A stretch of DNA of 47,464 nt, taken from positions 1 to 47,464 of the forward strand of contig JAJEGJ010000118.1 of NCBI GenBank assembly GCA_022819905.1. Direction: 5' to 3'. The position numbers and the translations under genes were made by a program. A model generated the notes under the pieces. It did not search any database and was not told the DNA's origin. It saw nothing but the letters and a program-made list of their open reading frames with translations. This DNA comes from Alphaproteobacteria bacterium. GTDB lineage: Bacteria > Pseudomonadota > Alphaproteobacteria > TMED109. Below are positions 1-8,820 of this stretch, piece after piece (within the stretch, counting starts at the first letter, position 1; every line of letters starts with the position of its first letter).

Positions 1-815
1 TGCGCGACCGCCTGAAGTGGGCAGTCGTCGCTTTCTTTGTGTGCTTCGTGATCGCGTACGTCTTCGCCGAAGACATCTACGCATTTCTGGTCAGACCGCT
101 CGCGAAGATCTACGAAGAGCGCGGCGTCGAGAATCCGCGCATGATCTACACGGCGCTGACCGAGGCGTTCTTCACCTACCTGAAGGTCTCCTTTTACGCC
201 GCGCTCTTTGTCTCGTTTCCCGTCATTGCGACGCAGTTGTACAAGTTCGCCGCACCGGGACTGTACCGCACCGAACGCCGCGCATTTCTGCCCTTTCTGG
301 TCGCCACGCCGGTGCTGTTCGCCTTGGGCGCCACGCTGGTCTACGCCTTCATCTTCCCGCTCGCCTGGTCCTTTTTTCTGTCTTTCCAGACCGCCGCGGT
401 CGATACCGGTCTGGCCATCGAGCTCGAGGCCAAGGTCAACGAGTACCTGTCGCTCGTCCTGAAGCTCATGTTTGCCTTCGGCCTGGCGTTCCAGTTGCCC
501 GTCGCCATCACCTTGCTTGCCCGGGCGGGCCTCACGACTGCCGCCGCCCTGCGGAAGCGGCGGAAGTATGCGGTGGTCATCGCATTTGTCGGCGCTGCCC
601 TGCTGACGCCGCCGGACCTGATCAGTCAGGTCGGCCTCGGGATCCCGATCATCGTGCTGTTCGAGATTTCCATCCTGCTGGCCGCCGCAATGGAACGGCG
701 CTACGCGCGGGAGCACGACGATCTTCCGGATGACGGCGATGACGGGGACGACACGCCGCCCGATGACGGGACGGACGACGACATTCCTGAAACCGACTAC
801 CACATGGGCAGATAG
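1..815 (+). CDS. tatC: TatC, twin-arginine translocase subunit (5' end missing)
   Basis: This is the multi-spanning core subunit of the Tat system, which recognises twin-arginine signal peptides and exports folded proteins across the inner membrane. The reading frame is open from the window edge (codons begin at base 3) to a TAG at 813-815, giving 270 visible residues. The N-terminal text ([20 protein letters not shown], then [13 protein letters not shown]) is the classic TatC first helix and following loop, so only a few residues are lost. Several further hydrophobic spans follow. The last 35 or so residues form an unusual Asp-rich tail ([12 protein letters not shown] and onward). serS starts 11 bases downstream, a common alphaproteobacterial pairing. 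Clients are present in this window: the formate dehydrogenase large subunit, its small companion peptide and the isoquinoline-type oxidoreductase all carry Tat signals. Confidence 0.95.
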   Translation, partial: RDRLKWAVVAFFVCFVIAYVFAEDIYAFLVRPLAKIYEERGVENPRMIYTALTEAFFTYLKVSFYAALFVSFPVIATQLYKFAAPGLYRTERRAFLPFLVATPVLFALGATLVYAFIFPLAWSFFLSFQTAAVDTGLAIELEAKVNEYLSLVLKLMFAFGLAFQLPVAITLLARAGLTTAAALRKRRKYAVVIAFVGAALLTPPDLISQVGLGIPIIVLFEISILLAAAMERRYAREHDDLPDDGDDGDDTPPDDGTDDDIPETDYHMGR

Positions 816-826
816 GCTGGCGTTCC

Positions 827-2107
827 ATGTTTGCGATGTCGTGGATTCGGGCGAATCCGGAGCAGTTTGACGCGGGCCTGGCGCGGCGCGGGCTCGAGCC
901 GCAGGCGGCGGCAGTGCTCGAAGTGGATGCCCGCAGGCGCAAATGCCTGACCGATCTGCAAGCCGCCCAGACCGAGCGGAACGCGAGCAGTCGCGACATC
1001 GGGGCGCGCAAGGCTGCCGGCGAGGATGCGGCGGAGCTTGTGCGGCAGGTCGGCATCCTCAAGCGCACCATCTCCGAGCTCCAGACACGTGCCGATGAGC
1101 TGGACGCTGAGGTTCGGACCATGCTGTCGGAACTCCCGAACCTGCCCGCCCCCGACGTCCCGGACGGCCCCGACGAGAGCGCGAACCAGGAACTCCGGCA
1201 TTGGGGCGAGCCGCCGGAATTCGGGTTCGAGGCCCGTGACCATGTGACCCTGGGTGAAGATCTCGGCCTGATGGATTTCCAGCGGTCCGCCCGCATGTCC
1301 GGGGCACGGTTCGTGATTCTGACGGGCGCGCTCGCCCGGCTCGAGCGGGCCCTGACCGCTTTCATGATGGACCTGCAGACCCAGGAACACGGCTACCAGG
1401 AAGTCAGTCCGCCCGCGCTGGTACGCGAAGCCGCGCTGTACGGCACCGGTCAGCTTCCCAAGTTCGCGGAGGATCTGTTTCAGACCACCGACGGGTACTG
1501 GCTCATTCCTACCGCCGAGGTACCGCTCACGAATCTGGTCGCCGGCGAGATTCAGGACGGCGCAACGCTCCCCCTGCGGTACACCGCTCTCACGCCGTGC
1601 TATCGGGCGGAAGCCGGCGCCGGCGGCCGGGACAATCGCGGCATGATCCGCATGCACCAGTTCAGCAAGGTCGAACTGGTATCGATCACCCGTCCGAAAG
1701 ATTCGGACGCTGAACTGCAACGCATGACGCACTGCGCTGAAACCGTGCTGCAGCGACTGGGGCTTGCCTACCGCGTGGTCTTGCTCTCGAGCGGCGACAT
1801 GGGGTTTGCCGCTCGCAAGACTCTCGACCTCGAGGTCTGGCTGCCCGGTCAGGAGGCGTTCCGGGAAATTTCCAGCTGTTCCAACTGCGGCGACTTTCAG
1901 GCCCGCCGCATGAACGCCCGGTATCGTCCTTCGGATTCCGGGGACCTGCAGTACGTCCACACGCTGAACGGATCCGGCGTGGCGGCCGGACGCCTGCTGA
2001 TCGCCGTGATGGAGAACTACCAGGAAGCGGACGGGTCCATCGCCGTTCCCGTCGCCCTGCGGCCCTACCTTGGTGACCTCGAGCGAATTTCCGCTACTTC
2101 AGACTGA
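827..2107 (+). CDS. serS: Seryl-tRNA synthetase
   Basis: Class II aminoacyl-tRNA synthetase that charges tRNA-Ser (and tRNA-Sec where present) with serine in the cytoplasm. At 426 residues it has the normal family length. The N-terminal third is the long antiparallel coiled-coil arm that grips the tRNA variable arm. The class II core follows: motif 2 around residues 258-275 ([21 protein letters not shown]) and motif 3 near residues 395-415 ([20 protein letters not shown]), both intact. The ATG at 827 fits the family N-terminus; an in-frame ATG at 836 is an alternative. A cognate tRNA-Ser(UGA) gene lies about 1 kb downstream. Identification is by motif and full-length similarity and is secure. 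Confidence 0.97.
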   Translation: MFAMSWIRANPEQFDAGLARRGLEPQAAAVLEVDARRRKCLTDLQAAQTERNASSRDIGARKAAGEDAAELVRQVGILKRTISELQTRADELDAEVRTMLSELPNLPAPDVPDGPDESANQELRHWGEPPEFGFEARDHVTLGEDLGLMDFQRSARMSGARFVILTGALARLERALTAFMMDLQTQEHGYQEVSPPALVREAALYGTGQLPKFAEDLFQTTDGYWLIPTAEVPLTNLVAGEIQDGATLPLRYTALTPCYRAEAGAGGRDNRGMIRMHQFSKVELVSITRPKDSDAELQRMTHCAETVLQRLGLAYRVVLLSSGDMGFAARKTLDLEVWLPGQEAFREISSCSNCGDFQARRMNARYRPSDSGDLQYVHTLNGSGVAAGRLLIAVMENYQEADGSIAVPVALRPYLGDLERISATSD

Positions 2108-2135
2108 CAATCAGACCTTCGTCTACAGGAGATCC

Positions 2136-3119
2136 ATGATGGAATACGTGAACTTTGGACATACAGGGACCAAAGTTTCAAAGCTTTGCCTGGGCATGAT
2201 GACGTTCGGCACCCCGGGTTGGCGGGATTACGTGATGGAGGAGGGGCCAAGCCGGCCGATCATCAAGGCGGCAGTCGACGCCGGAATCAATTTCTTCGAT
2301 ACCGCCGACGTCTATGCGCTGGGAGGCAGTGAGGAAGTGACGGGCCGGGTGTTGGGAAGCCTCCTCCGGCGTCACGAGTACGTGCTGGCCACCAAGGTCT
2401 TTCAGCGCATGGGTGATGGTCCGAATGAGCGTGGCCTGTCACGCAAGCACATCATGGAGAGCATCGACGCCTCGCTTCGCCGGCTCGGCACCGACTACGT
2501 CGACCTCTACATCATTCACCGCTGGGACGACGAAACGCCGATCGAAGAGACGATGGAGGCGCTGCACGACGTGGTGCGCGCCGGCAAGGCGCTGTATCTC
2601 GGTGCGTCCAGCATGTACGCCTGGCAGTTCATGAAAGCCCAGGCCGCAGCACGGCAGAACGGTTGGACGCCGTTCGTGTCGATGCAGAATCACTACAACC
2701 TGATCTACCGCGAGGAAGAGCGGGAGATGATCCCGCTGTGCGCCGACCAGGGCATTGCGGTCACTCCCTGGAGCCCGCTGGCCAGAGGCTTTCTCGTCGG
2801 CAATCGACACCGCCAGGGTGGTGGCGGCACCGTCCGCGCCAAGACCGATGACATCGCCCAGAGCATGTACTACCGGGACATCGACTTCGCGATCGCCGAC
2901 CGGGTTGGAGAAGTTGCAGAGCGTCTGGGCGCTTCCCGACCGGAGGTGGCCCTTGGCTGGCTGTTGGCGCAACCGGCCGTTACCGCGCCGATTGTCGGGG
3001 TATCGAGCCAGGAACAACTGGACACACTGTTGAAGGCAGTCGACCGAACGCTCGACGCGGGCGACCTGGAATATCTCGAAGAACTCTACGAGCCGCGCGC
3101 GATAGCCGGGCATTCATGA
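2136..3119 (+). CDS. Aldo/keto reductase family oxidoreductase
   Basis: NADPH-dependent reductase of the aldo/keto reductase superfamily, probably acting on small carbonyl compounds in the cytoplasm; the substrate cannot be read from sequence. It is 327 residues long. The catalytic tetrad is in place: Asp in FFDTADVY near residue 49, Tyr a few residues later, Lys in VLATKVF and His in DLYIIHRWD. The C-terminal part carries the cofactor-binding WSPLARGFL and PIVGVSS segments of the AKR fold. An ATG at 2136 follows an AGGAGA ribosome-binding site; a second ATG is at 2139. It lies 28 bases after serS and could be co-transcribed. The closest well-known relatives are YajO- and YghZ-like enzymes and potassium-channel beta-type AKRs, but the assignment stays at family level. 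Confidence 0.9.
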   Translation: MMEYVNFGHTGTKVSKLCLGMMTFGTPGWRDYVMEEGPSRPIIKAAVDAGINFFDTADVYALGGSEEVTGRVLGSLLRRHEYVLATKVFQRMGDGPNERGLSRKHIMESIDASLRRLGTDYVDLYIIHRWDDETPIEETMEALHDVVRAGKALYLGASSMYAWQFMKAQAAARQNGWTPFVSMQNHYNLIYREEEREMIPLCADQGIAVTPWSPLARGFLVGNRHRQGGGGTVRAKTDDIAQSMYYRDIDFAIADRVGEVAERLGASRPEVALGWLLAQPAVTAPIVGVSSQEQLDTLLKAVDRTLDAGDLEYLEELYEPRAIAGHS

Positions 3120-3130
3120 GTCCGGACCGG

Positions 3131-3217
3131 CGGATGGGGAGGGATTCGAACCCCCGGATTCCTTGCAGAATCGCCGGTTTTCAAGACCGGTGCTTTCGAC
3201 CACTCAGCCACCCATCC
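3131..3217 (-). tRNA. tRNA-Ser (anticodon UGA)
   Basis: Read on the minus strand, an 87-base class II tRNA folds completely. The acceptor stem GGATGGG pairs with CCCATCC, and the D-arm begins GCTGAGTGGTCGAAAGC. The anticodon stem CCGGT/ACCGG encloses loop CTTGAAA with anticodon TGA (plus-strand bases 3181-3183). A long variable arm of serine type follows, then a T-arm with loop TTCGAAT. The discriminator is G, as expected for serine, and CCA is not encoded. It lies between two plus-strand genes and is transcribed against them. Confidence 0.97.
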
Positions 3218-3338
3218 ACTTCGGCCATGACCTGCGGAGACTACGGCCACAACGTCACGCCTGCCAACCTCGGGCCGCTTGCCGACCGTGCGCCGGACGA
3301 GGCCTGAGTACATCAACTGCGAGCCGCGACCCACGACC

Positions 3339-5021
3339 ATGAACAGCAACGAACACGCCATCCCCGTCGGTGACCTGGTCGCCGAATTTCTCGATGTCAT
3401 CGGGGTGACCACGGTCTTCGGTGTGGTCTCGATTCACAATATTCCGATGCTGGATGCGATCGGACGCCGGAACGCGATTCGGTTCGTGATGGGGCGCGGA
3501 GAGGCGGGGGCCGGGCACATGGCCGATGCGTATGCCCGGGTGACGGGCGGGCTTGGCGTGCTGGTCACGAGCACGGGCCCCGGGGCGGCGAACGCCTCGG
3601 GGGCCCTGGTCGAAGCCGGGTTTGCCGGCACCCCGCTGCTGCACCTCACCGGCCAGACCGCGAGCGGGTACCTGGACCGTGCGCAGGGCCCGGTGCATGA
3701 CGTGCCGGATCAGCTCGGCATGCTGGAATCGGTGTCGAAGGCGGCGTTTCGGGTGCGGAGCGCGGAGACTTCCTTCGGGACGCTCGTCAAAGCCGCCACC
3801 CTGGCGCTGACACCGCCGACCGGCCCGGTCAGCGTCGAGATTCCGATCGATATTCAGCGGGAAACGGTCACCCGGCCCGGGGAACTCGAATTCCTGTCCC
3901 TGCCGGTACCGCGTCCCGACCCCGGCGCGACAGCCGGCCTCGATGCGATCGCGGCACGGGTCGCGAACGCGCGCCGCCCGCTGCTATGGACCGGCAACGG
4001 GGCCAAGCATGCCCGGGCTGCGGTGGAACGCTGGCTGGAGCTCGGCATCCCGTTGGCGACGAGCTGGAACGGCCGCGGCGTCGTGCCGGAAGAGGGTCCA
4101 TTGGTTCTCGGTCCCCTCATGACCACGCCCGAGTGCCTCGAGTTCCTGGGCTCCGTCGATCTCTTGGTGGTCGCCGGGTGTCGACTTCGCGGACAGGAAA
4201 CCGTCGACATGAGCATGCCGCTCCCGGCAAGCCGGATTCACATTGACGTGGACCCCGCGGCGTCCGGGCGCACGTACAGCGCTGACCTCTTTCATGTGGG
4301 CGAGGCCGGGGCGGCCCTCGATGCCATCGCCGGTCGCCTGGAAGCAGCATCGCTCTCGATCGACTCCGGGCACGCTGCCACGGTTGCCGGAACCAAGGAC
4401 CGGGCAGTGGCCAACTATACGGACGGACTGAATGCGTACCGGGAGTTCCCGGCCCGCCTGCGCGAAGCGATGCCACGCGATGCCGTCTGGGTTCGCGATA
4501 TCACGCTCGCGAACAGCACGTGGGGCAACCGGATTTTTCCGCTCAGCGATCCGCGCACCAACGTCTTTCCGATCAGTGCGGCGATTGGCCCGGGACTGCC
4601 GTTCGGCATCGGCGCGGCCATCGGGGCCAACGGCCGGAAGGTCGTCTCCATGTGCGGAGACGGCGGTTTCTGCCTCAGCCTGGCCGAGGTGTGGACCGCG
4701 GTGCAGGAACAGTCCGACGTCGTCTTCGTCGTCATGAACGACAACGGATACGGCGTCATCCGGCACATCCAGGACGCGCTGTACGGCGGCCGGCACTTCT
4801 TCGGCGATCTGCTGGCCCCGGATTTTCAGCAGTTGGCGGCGCTGGCCGGGCTGCACTTTGCACGGGTGCAGACGGTGGATCAGCTCGACGGGGCGATGCG
4901 GGAGGCACTTGCGGTAAGTGGCCCGGCGCTGGTCGAAATCGACATGGCGGCGATCGGCGAGTACCCGCGCTACTTCAGGCCCCCGCCGTACACGCGGCAG
5001 AGCGACCGGACAAGTTCCTGA
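3339..5021 (+). CDS. Thiamine diphosphate-dependent enzyme, acetolactate synthase large-subunit family
   Basis: A 560-residue protein with the three-domain layout of the acetolactate synthase / benzoylformate decarboxylase / pyruvate oxidase superfamily: N-terminal pyrimidine-binding domain, central domain, C-terminal diphosphate-binding domain. The catalytic Glu that activates the thiazolium ring is in RGEAGAGHMADAYAR (Glu about residue 55). The metal and diphosphate motif runs from GDGG near residue 440 to NDN near residue 467. No regulatory small subunit (IlvN) is adjacent, so this is probably not the biosynthetic acetohydroxyacid synthase but a catabolic or side-pathway decarboxylase or ligase; the substrate is not determinable here. 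The ATG at 3339 was chosen because the homologous region begins there; the frame is open upstream to a TTG at 3279 without family similarity. Confidence 0.9.
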   Translation: MNSNEHAIPVGDLVAEFLDVIGVTTVFGVVSIHNIPMLDAIGRRNAIRFVMGRGEAGAGHMADAYARVTGGLGVLVTSTGPGAANASGALVEAGFAGTPLLHLTGQTASGYLDRAQGPVHDVPDQLGMLESVSKAAFRVRSAETSFGTLVKAATLALTPPTGPVSVEIPIDIQRETVTRPGELEFLSLPVPRPDPGATAGLDAIAARVANARRPLLWTGNGAKHARAAVERWLELGIPLATSWNGRGVVPEEGPLVLGPLMTTPECLEFLGSVDLLVVAGCRLRGQETVDMSMPLPASRIHIDVDPAASGRTYSADLFHVGEAGAALDAIAGRLEAASLSIDSGHAATVAGTKDRAVANYTDGLNAYREFPARLREAMPRDAVWVRDITLANSTWGNRIFPLSDPRTNVFPISAAIGPGLPFGIGAAIGANGRKVVSMCGDGGFCLSLAEVWTAVQEQSDVVFVVMNDNGYGVIRHIQDALYGGRHFFGDLLAPDFQQLAALAGLHFARVQTVDQLDGAMREALAVSGPALVEIDMAAIGEYPRYFRPPPYTRQSDRTSS

Positions 5022-5121
5022 CGCGATAGGAATCCGCAACTGCGGTCCCCGCTGAGGTTCGACCGGTCGAGGGCCCGGCGCCGGTCCCCGGCTCGTCCGG
5101 TGTCGGGGAAACCCCCTCCTG

Positions 5122-5859
5122 CTATCCGTCGATGGCCGCGAACTGCCTCAGGACTTCCTGATGCATTAGCCGCTCGAACGCGTCTTCCTTGGGTGCGGCT
5201 TCGATGCGGGCAAGCAGCTCCTCGGCCTGGCCCCGGAAATCGTCAGCGTCGAGCTGCAAGAGCCCGATGGCGTAGCCGGCCATCACGATGACATTGTCGG
5301 GTGCGAGTTCCGTCGCGCGCTGGAAGTGGGCGAGCGCCGTATCTTCGCTGGCTCCGTAGATCACGGCTCCCAGGAAACCGGCTGCATCGATGATCTTGGC
5401 GTGCCAGCCGCCGACCGCGAGGTGCCCGTACACGAAGTCGGGATCGATCTCGAGGCCCCGTTTCATCGACTCGATCGTCTTCTCGGCATAGCCGCCACTC
5501 AAGGCTTGGGTGGTCGGGAGCGTTTCCGCGTACCGGCCCATGGCATGCGCCAGCTCCTGATGTGCGAGCTTGTTGGAGGCGTCGAGTTCAACGGCCCGCT
5601 CGCCCAGACCGACGGCCCGGGACAGAACAGCCTGCTTCTCTTCCTTCGTCTCGGCGAGATGGTGCCCGTAGATTGCCAGGGCCTGCGCGGCCAGCGCATA
5701 CCCTTCCGACGTGCCGATCGCTTCGCCAAGATCCGCCGCCTCGAGAAATCTGCCCTCGAAACGGGCGGTCGTCACGTCTTCGATGGTCTGCGCAGCGGCT
5801 GCTCCCGAGGCTAGCATGACAACAGCCAGCAGGGCGGACGGTCTTGCAACTTTGGCCAC
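5122..5859 (-). CDS. Periplasmic TPR-repeat protein
   Basis: A 245-residue minus-strand protein with a Sec-type signal peptide (MAKVARPSALLAVVMLASGA, cleavage probably after AAA-Q near residue 23). The rest is helical and reads as degenerate tetratricopeptide repeats: Ala/Leu/Tyr-rich 34-residue periods such as AVGLGERAVELDASNKLAHQ, TIESMKRGLEIDPDFVYGHL and ALAHFQRATELAPDNVIVMA. TPR proteins are protein-interaction scaffolds; no enzymatic motif is present and I cannot name a specific role. It starts with GTG at 5859 behind a GAGGT ribosome-binding site. It is transcribed away from glpK and towards the ThDP enzyme. Confidence 0.8.
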   Translation of the reverse strand: MAKVARPSALLAVVMLASGAAAAQTIEDVTTARFEGRFLEAADLGEAIGTSEGYALAAQALAIYGHHLAETKEEKQAVLSRAVGLGERAVELDASNKLAHQELAHAMGRYAETLPTTQALSGGYAEKTIESMKRGLEIDPDFVYGHLAVGGWHAKIIDAAGFLGAVIYGASEDTALAHFQRATELAPDNVIVMAGYAIGLLQLDADDFRGQAEELLARIEAAPKEDAFERLMHQEVLRQFAAIDG

Positions 5860-6161
5860 GGGACACCTCTAATGTTGCGTCATGGACTGACATCGATTGT
5901 ACCGGCTGTCACGCCTCGTTCCACCGTGTTCGGCCTGCCGCATCGGGAAGCATCCGCGGGACGGGCTTGTGGTGCCCTGGTGTCGCGGCCTCCGTCGCCG
6001 CACGAGCGGGACGGAGCGGTGCGAGGTCGGGTGCGCGAGTTCACTCCATGCAGTCAGGCGGCTGGCCGGAAAACGGCCGCGGATCTGCAACTGCGTATCG
6101 CCGGTACGGCGCGGCTCAGGCGACCGCGTCTTCGTACTTGCACCCGCTGGAATCGGTTTGG
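5860..6161. other. Intergenic region between divergent genes (302 bp)
   Basis: This stretch separates the minus-strand TPR gene from plus-strand glpK and should hold promoters for both. I found no convincing sigma-70 hexamer pair, operator palindrome or RNA gene. The glpK frame stays open through it, but the translated text is Arg/Ser-rich and unlike glycerol kinase, so I treat it as noncoding. Confidence 0.5.
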
Positions 6162-7664
6162 ATGCACGGCACCGTGACGCAACCTGCCCTCCTCGCCATC
6201 GATCAGGGGACCAGTAGCAGCCGGGCCATCGTATTCAGCCGCGACGGGAGCCCGCTGGTGGTCGCCCAGGAGGCGATCTCCTCACGATATCCCGCCAGCG
6301 GCTGGGTCGAGCAGGACCCGGAGGAGATTTGGCGCGCCACGCTCTCGACATGTCGCGCCGCTGTCCGCGCCGCTGACGATCAGGGACTGGCGATTGTCGC
6401 TGCCGGTATTGCCAATCAGCGTGAGACGACGTTGGTGTGGGACCAGGTCACGGGCCGACCTGTCTATAACGCGATCGTCTGGCAGGACCGCCGGGGGGCG
6501 GCACGCTGCGCCGAGCTTCGACGGGAAGGGCTGGCGCCAGCGATATCGAAGGCGACCGGCCTGGTTCCAGACTCCTACTTTTCTGCGACCAAGCTCGAAT
6601 GGCTGCTCGGGCACGCCGGGGAGGTCGGTGCGGGTTCCGCCAGTCGAGCCCTGTCGTTCGGGACGGTTGACAGCTTCCTCCTGTGGCGCCTTACAGGAGG
6701 CCGCGTGCACGCCACCGACGCCACGAACGCTTCGCGCACCATGCTGTTCAACATCGGTACCCAGCAATGGGACCCGGATCTGCTTGGACTGTTCGGGGTA
6801 GCCCGTTCGGTGCTGCCCGAAGTGCGGGATAGCGTGGCCGACTACGGAACGATTGATTCCGGGTTGTTTGGGGACGGGATTCCGATCCGGGGTGTGGCCG
6901 GTGACCAGCAGGCGGCCGCGGTGGGCCAGGCATGCTTTACGCCGGGCATGACCAAGTGCACGTATGGAACGGGCGCGTTCCTGATGATCAATGTCGGCGG
7001 TGACCAGCCAGACGCCGGGGGCGGGCTGCTGGGGACCGTTGGCTCCCGAATCGGGAATCGCGTCAGCTACGCCATCGAAGGCACGATCTTCAATGCCGGC
7101 GGCACGATGCAGTGGCTAAGCGAAACACTCCGGCTGGTGGCCGACCCCGCCCGTTCCTCGGGGCTGGCCGGGACGGTCCCCGACAACGGCGGGGTCGTGC
7201 TCGTGCCGGCATTTACCGGATTGGGGGCGCCGCACTGGGATCCGGAAGCGCGCGGCGGGATCTTCGGTTTGACGCGTGATACAACACCGGCACACATCGT
7301 GCGCGCAGGCTTGGAAGCAGTCGCCTACCAGACCCACGATCTGGTCACGGCTGCCGGTGGGCTCGGCCGGAATGGCCGGCTTCGCGTCGACGGGGCCATG
7401 GCCAACAACGATTGGCTCATGCAGTTTCTCGCGGACACCCTCGATGCGCCCGTGGAGCGGCCGGTAGTGCGCGAGACGACCGCTCTCGGGGCGGCCTTCT
7501 TGGCGGGTCTCGGTGCCGAGGTCTACCGCGATACCCAGGAATTGAGCCGACTGTGGAAGGAAGACCGCTGCTTTGAACCGACCGGCGCCGATCCTTCCGC
7601 CAACCTTGCGCTCTGGCAGGAATGTGTCCAGCGCGTGCGGCGGTCCGGCGACGAGACGTCCTAA
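6162..7664 (+). CDS. glpK: Glycerol kinase
   Basis: Phosphorylates glycerol to sn-glycerol 3-phosphate with ATP, the entry step of glycerol catabolism. The 500-residue length matches the family exactly when translation begins at ATG 6162; a GTG at 6174 is the other possible start. FGGY-kinase features are present: the N-terminal ATPase phosphate loop AIDQGTSSSRA, the substrate-contact region GIANQRETTLVWD, AIVWQDRR, and the second-domain motifs GVAGDQQAA, TYGTGAFLM and GLGAPHWDP. No glpF (facilitator) or glpD (dehydrogenase) lies nearby, so it looks like a single-gene unit. The identification itself is firm. Confidence 0.95.
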   Translation: MHGTVTQPALLAIDQGTSSSRAIVFSRDGSPLVVAQEAISSRYPASGWVEQDPEEIWRATLSTCRAAVRAADDQGLAIVAAGIANQRETTLVWDQVTGRPVYNAIVWQDRRGAARCAELRREGLAPAISKATGLVPDSYFSATKLEWLLGHAGEVGAGSASRALSFGTVDSFLLWRLTGGRVHATDATNASRTMLFNIGTQQWDPDLLGLFGVARSVLPEVRDSVADYGTIDSGLFGDGIPIRGVAGDQQAAAVGQACFTPGMTKCTYGTGAFLMINVGGDQPDAGGGLLGTVGSRIGNRVSYAIEGTIFNAGGTMQWLSETLRLVADPARSSGLAGTVPDNGGVVLVPAFTGLGAPHWDPEARGGIFGLTRDTTPAHIVRAGLEAVAYQTHDLVTAAGGLGRNGRLRVDGAMANNDWLMQFLADTLDAPVERPVVRETTALGAAFLAGLGAEVYRDTQELSRLWKEDRCFEPTGADPSANLALWQECVQRVRRSGDETS

Positions 7665-7717
7665 GCCAAGCCGAGGCCGGCAGGCGGATCAACTTCCGGC
7701 TGGCCGCGCCGTTCCGC

Positions 7718-7746
7718 TTGCAAAATCCCCTCTTTCCGCCTAGAGG
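7718..7746 (+). promoter_or_regulatory. Possible sigma-70-type promoter for rpsB-tsf
   Basis: A TTGCAA hexamer (7718-7723) is separated by exactly 17 bases from TAGAGG (7741-7746), in the 190-bp gap before rpsB. The match to consensus is moderate at -35 (4/6) and weak at -10 (3/6). Position and spacing are the main support. Confidence 0.35.
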
Positions 7747-7798
7747 AAGGCCAGTACTCACACGGGATCGGCCCGGCGCTGTCTGCGCCCGGCCTTCC
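7745..7798 (+). promoter_or_regulatory. Candidate rpsB leader RNA structure with two competing pairings
   Basis: GGCCCGGCGC (7770-7779) and GCGCCCGGCC (7785-7794) form a hairpin with a 5-base loop and one C-C mismatch. In addition GGAAGGCC (7745-7752) is exactly complementary to GGCCTTCC (7791-7798), which overlaps the 3' arm of that hairpin, so the two pairings exclude each other. Ribosomal protein S2 is known to regulate its own mRNA leader in other bacteria; a regulatory role here is inference. Confidence 0.35.
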
Positions 7799-7854
7799 GG
7801 TGCCGGATTTCCGGTTTCTCCCGTGGTGGTTCAACCGGATAAAGGAGCTCTCAA

Positions 7855-8820
7855 TTGTCCATTCCCCATTTCACCATGCGCCAGCTTCTGGAAGCTGGGG
7901 TGCACTTCGGCCACATGGTTCGCCGGTGGAACCCGCGCATGGCGCCGTACATCCACAGCGAGCGTGACGGCATTCACATTATCGATCTGCAGCAGACGGT
8001 ACCGATGCTGTATGCCGCCCTGGCGTTCTTGCGAGAAATCGCAGCCGGGGGGGGCCGCGTGCTGTTCGTCGGCACCAAGCGGCAGGCGCAGAATCCGGTC
8101 GAGGAACATGCCAGGCGCTGCGGTCAGCACTACGTCAACCAGCGCTGGCTGGGCGGCATGCTGACCAACTGGAAGACCATCTCGAAGTCCATTGACCGCC
8201 TGAAGCAGATGGAACAGCGACTGGAGGAGGATGAAGGCAACCTGCCGAAGAAGGAGATCCTGAACCTGCAGCGTCAGCGTGTGAAGCTGCTCCGGTCTCT
8301 GGGCGGAATCCGCGAAATGGGCGGGCTACCGGATGCGATGGTGGTCGTCGACACCAACCACGAGCGCATAGCGGTGGCCGAAGCAAAGTCGCTCGGTATT
8401 CCGGTTGTGGCGATTCTGGACACGAACTCCGATCCGGTCGGAATTGATTACCCGATCCCGGGCAATGATGACGCGACCCGTGCCGTGATCCTGTACTGCG
8501 AGCTGGCCGCCAACGCCGTGCTGGGTGGGCTGGAAGAAGAACAGAAGCTGGCCGGAGTGGACGTCGGGGCATCGGAGGAAGGTGGCGTTGGAGACGCATC
8601 CCTCGAGGTGATCGACGAGACGAGCGACGAGAGCACCGGTGCCGAAGAGGAGCCGGCCGAAGACGGGTCCGGGCAGGCCGATGATTCCGGCGAGCCTGCC
8701 TCGGCTGGCGGCGATAGCGACGGTGGCGGTGACATCGATAGCCAAGGCGAAGCCGCACCAGCGGAACCCGCGCCGTCCGATCCAACTGCATCGGAAACGG
8801 CTGTGGAGACAACCCCATGA
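7855..8820 (+). CDS. rpsB: 30S ribosomal protein S2 with long acidic C-terminal extension
   Basis: Small-subunit ribosomal protein needed for late 30S assembly and for binding S1. Residues 1-230 are standard S2, starting [19 protein letters not shown], with the [14 protein letters not shown] and [12 protein letters not shown] segments and the core [30 protein letters not shown]. The last 90 or so residues are an extra tail dominated by Glu, Asp, Ser, Gly and Ala, making the protein 321 residues against about 240 in Escherichia coli. The start is a TTG at 7855, positioned by an AAAGGAG ribosome-binding site at 7841; the first ATG (7876) would remove the conserved N-terminus. The stop codon overlaps the tsf start (ATGA). 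Confidence 0.97.
   Translation: MSIPHFTMRQLLEAGVHFGHMVRRWNPRMAPYIHSERDGIHIIDLQQTVPMLYAALAFLREIAAGGGRVLFVGTKRQAQNPVEEHARRCGQHYVNQRWLGGMLTNWKTISKSIDRLKQMEQRLEEDEGNLPKKEILNLQRQRVKLLRSLGGIREMGGLPDAMVVVDTNHERIAVAEAKSLGIPVVAILDTNSDPVGIDYPIPGNDDATRAVILYCELAANAVLGGLEEEQKLAGVDVGASEEGGVGDASLEVIDETSDESTGAEEEPAEDGSGQADDSGEPASAGGDSDGGGDIDSQGEAAPAEPAPSDPTASETAVETTP

Noticed and set aside
3116-3307. Short plus-strand frame across the tRNA-Ser gene
   Set aside because: It runs through a fully folding tRNA on the other strand and has no plausible protein features.
5085-5118. Possible terminator hairpin between the ThDP enzyme and the TPR gene (CCCCGGC with GTCGGGG)
   Set aside because: The stem is short with a wobble pair, the loop is nine bases and no T-run follows on either strand.
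5844-6161. N-terminal extension of glycerol kinase by 106 residues
   Set aside because: The translated text is Arg/Ser-rich and unlike any kinase; ATG 6162 gives the exact family length.
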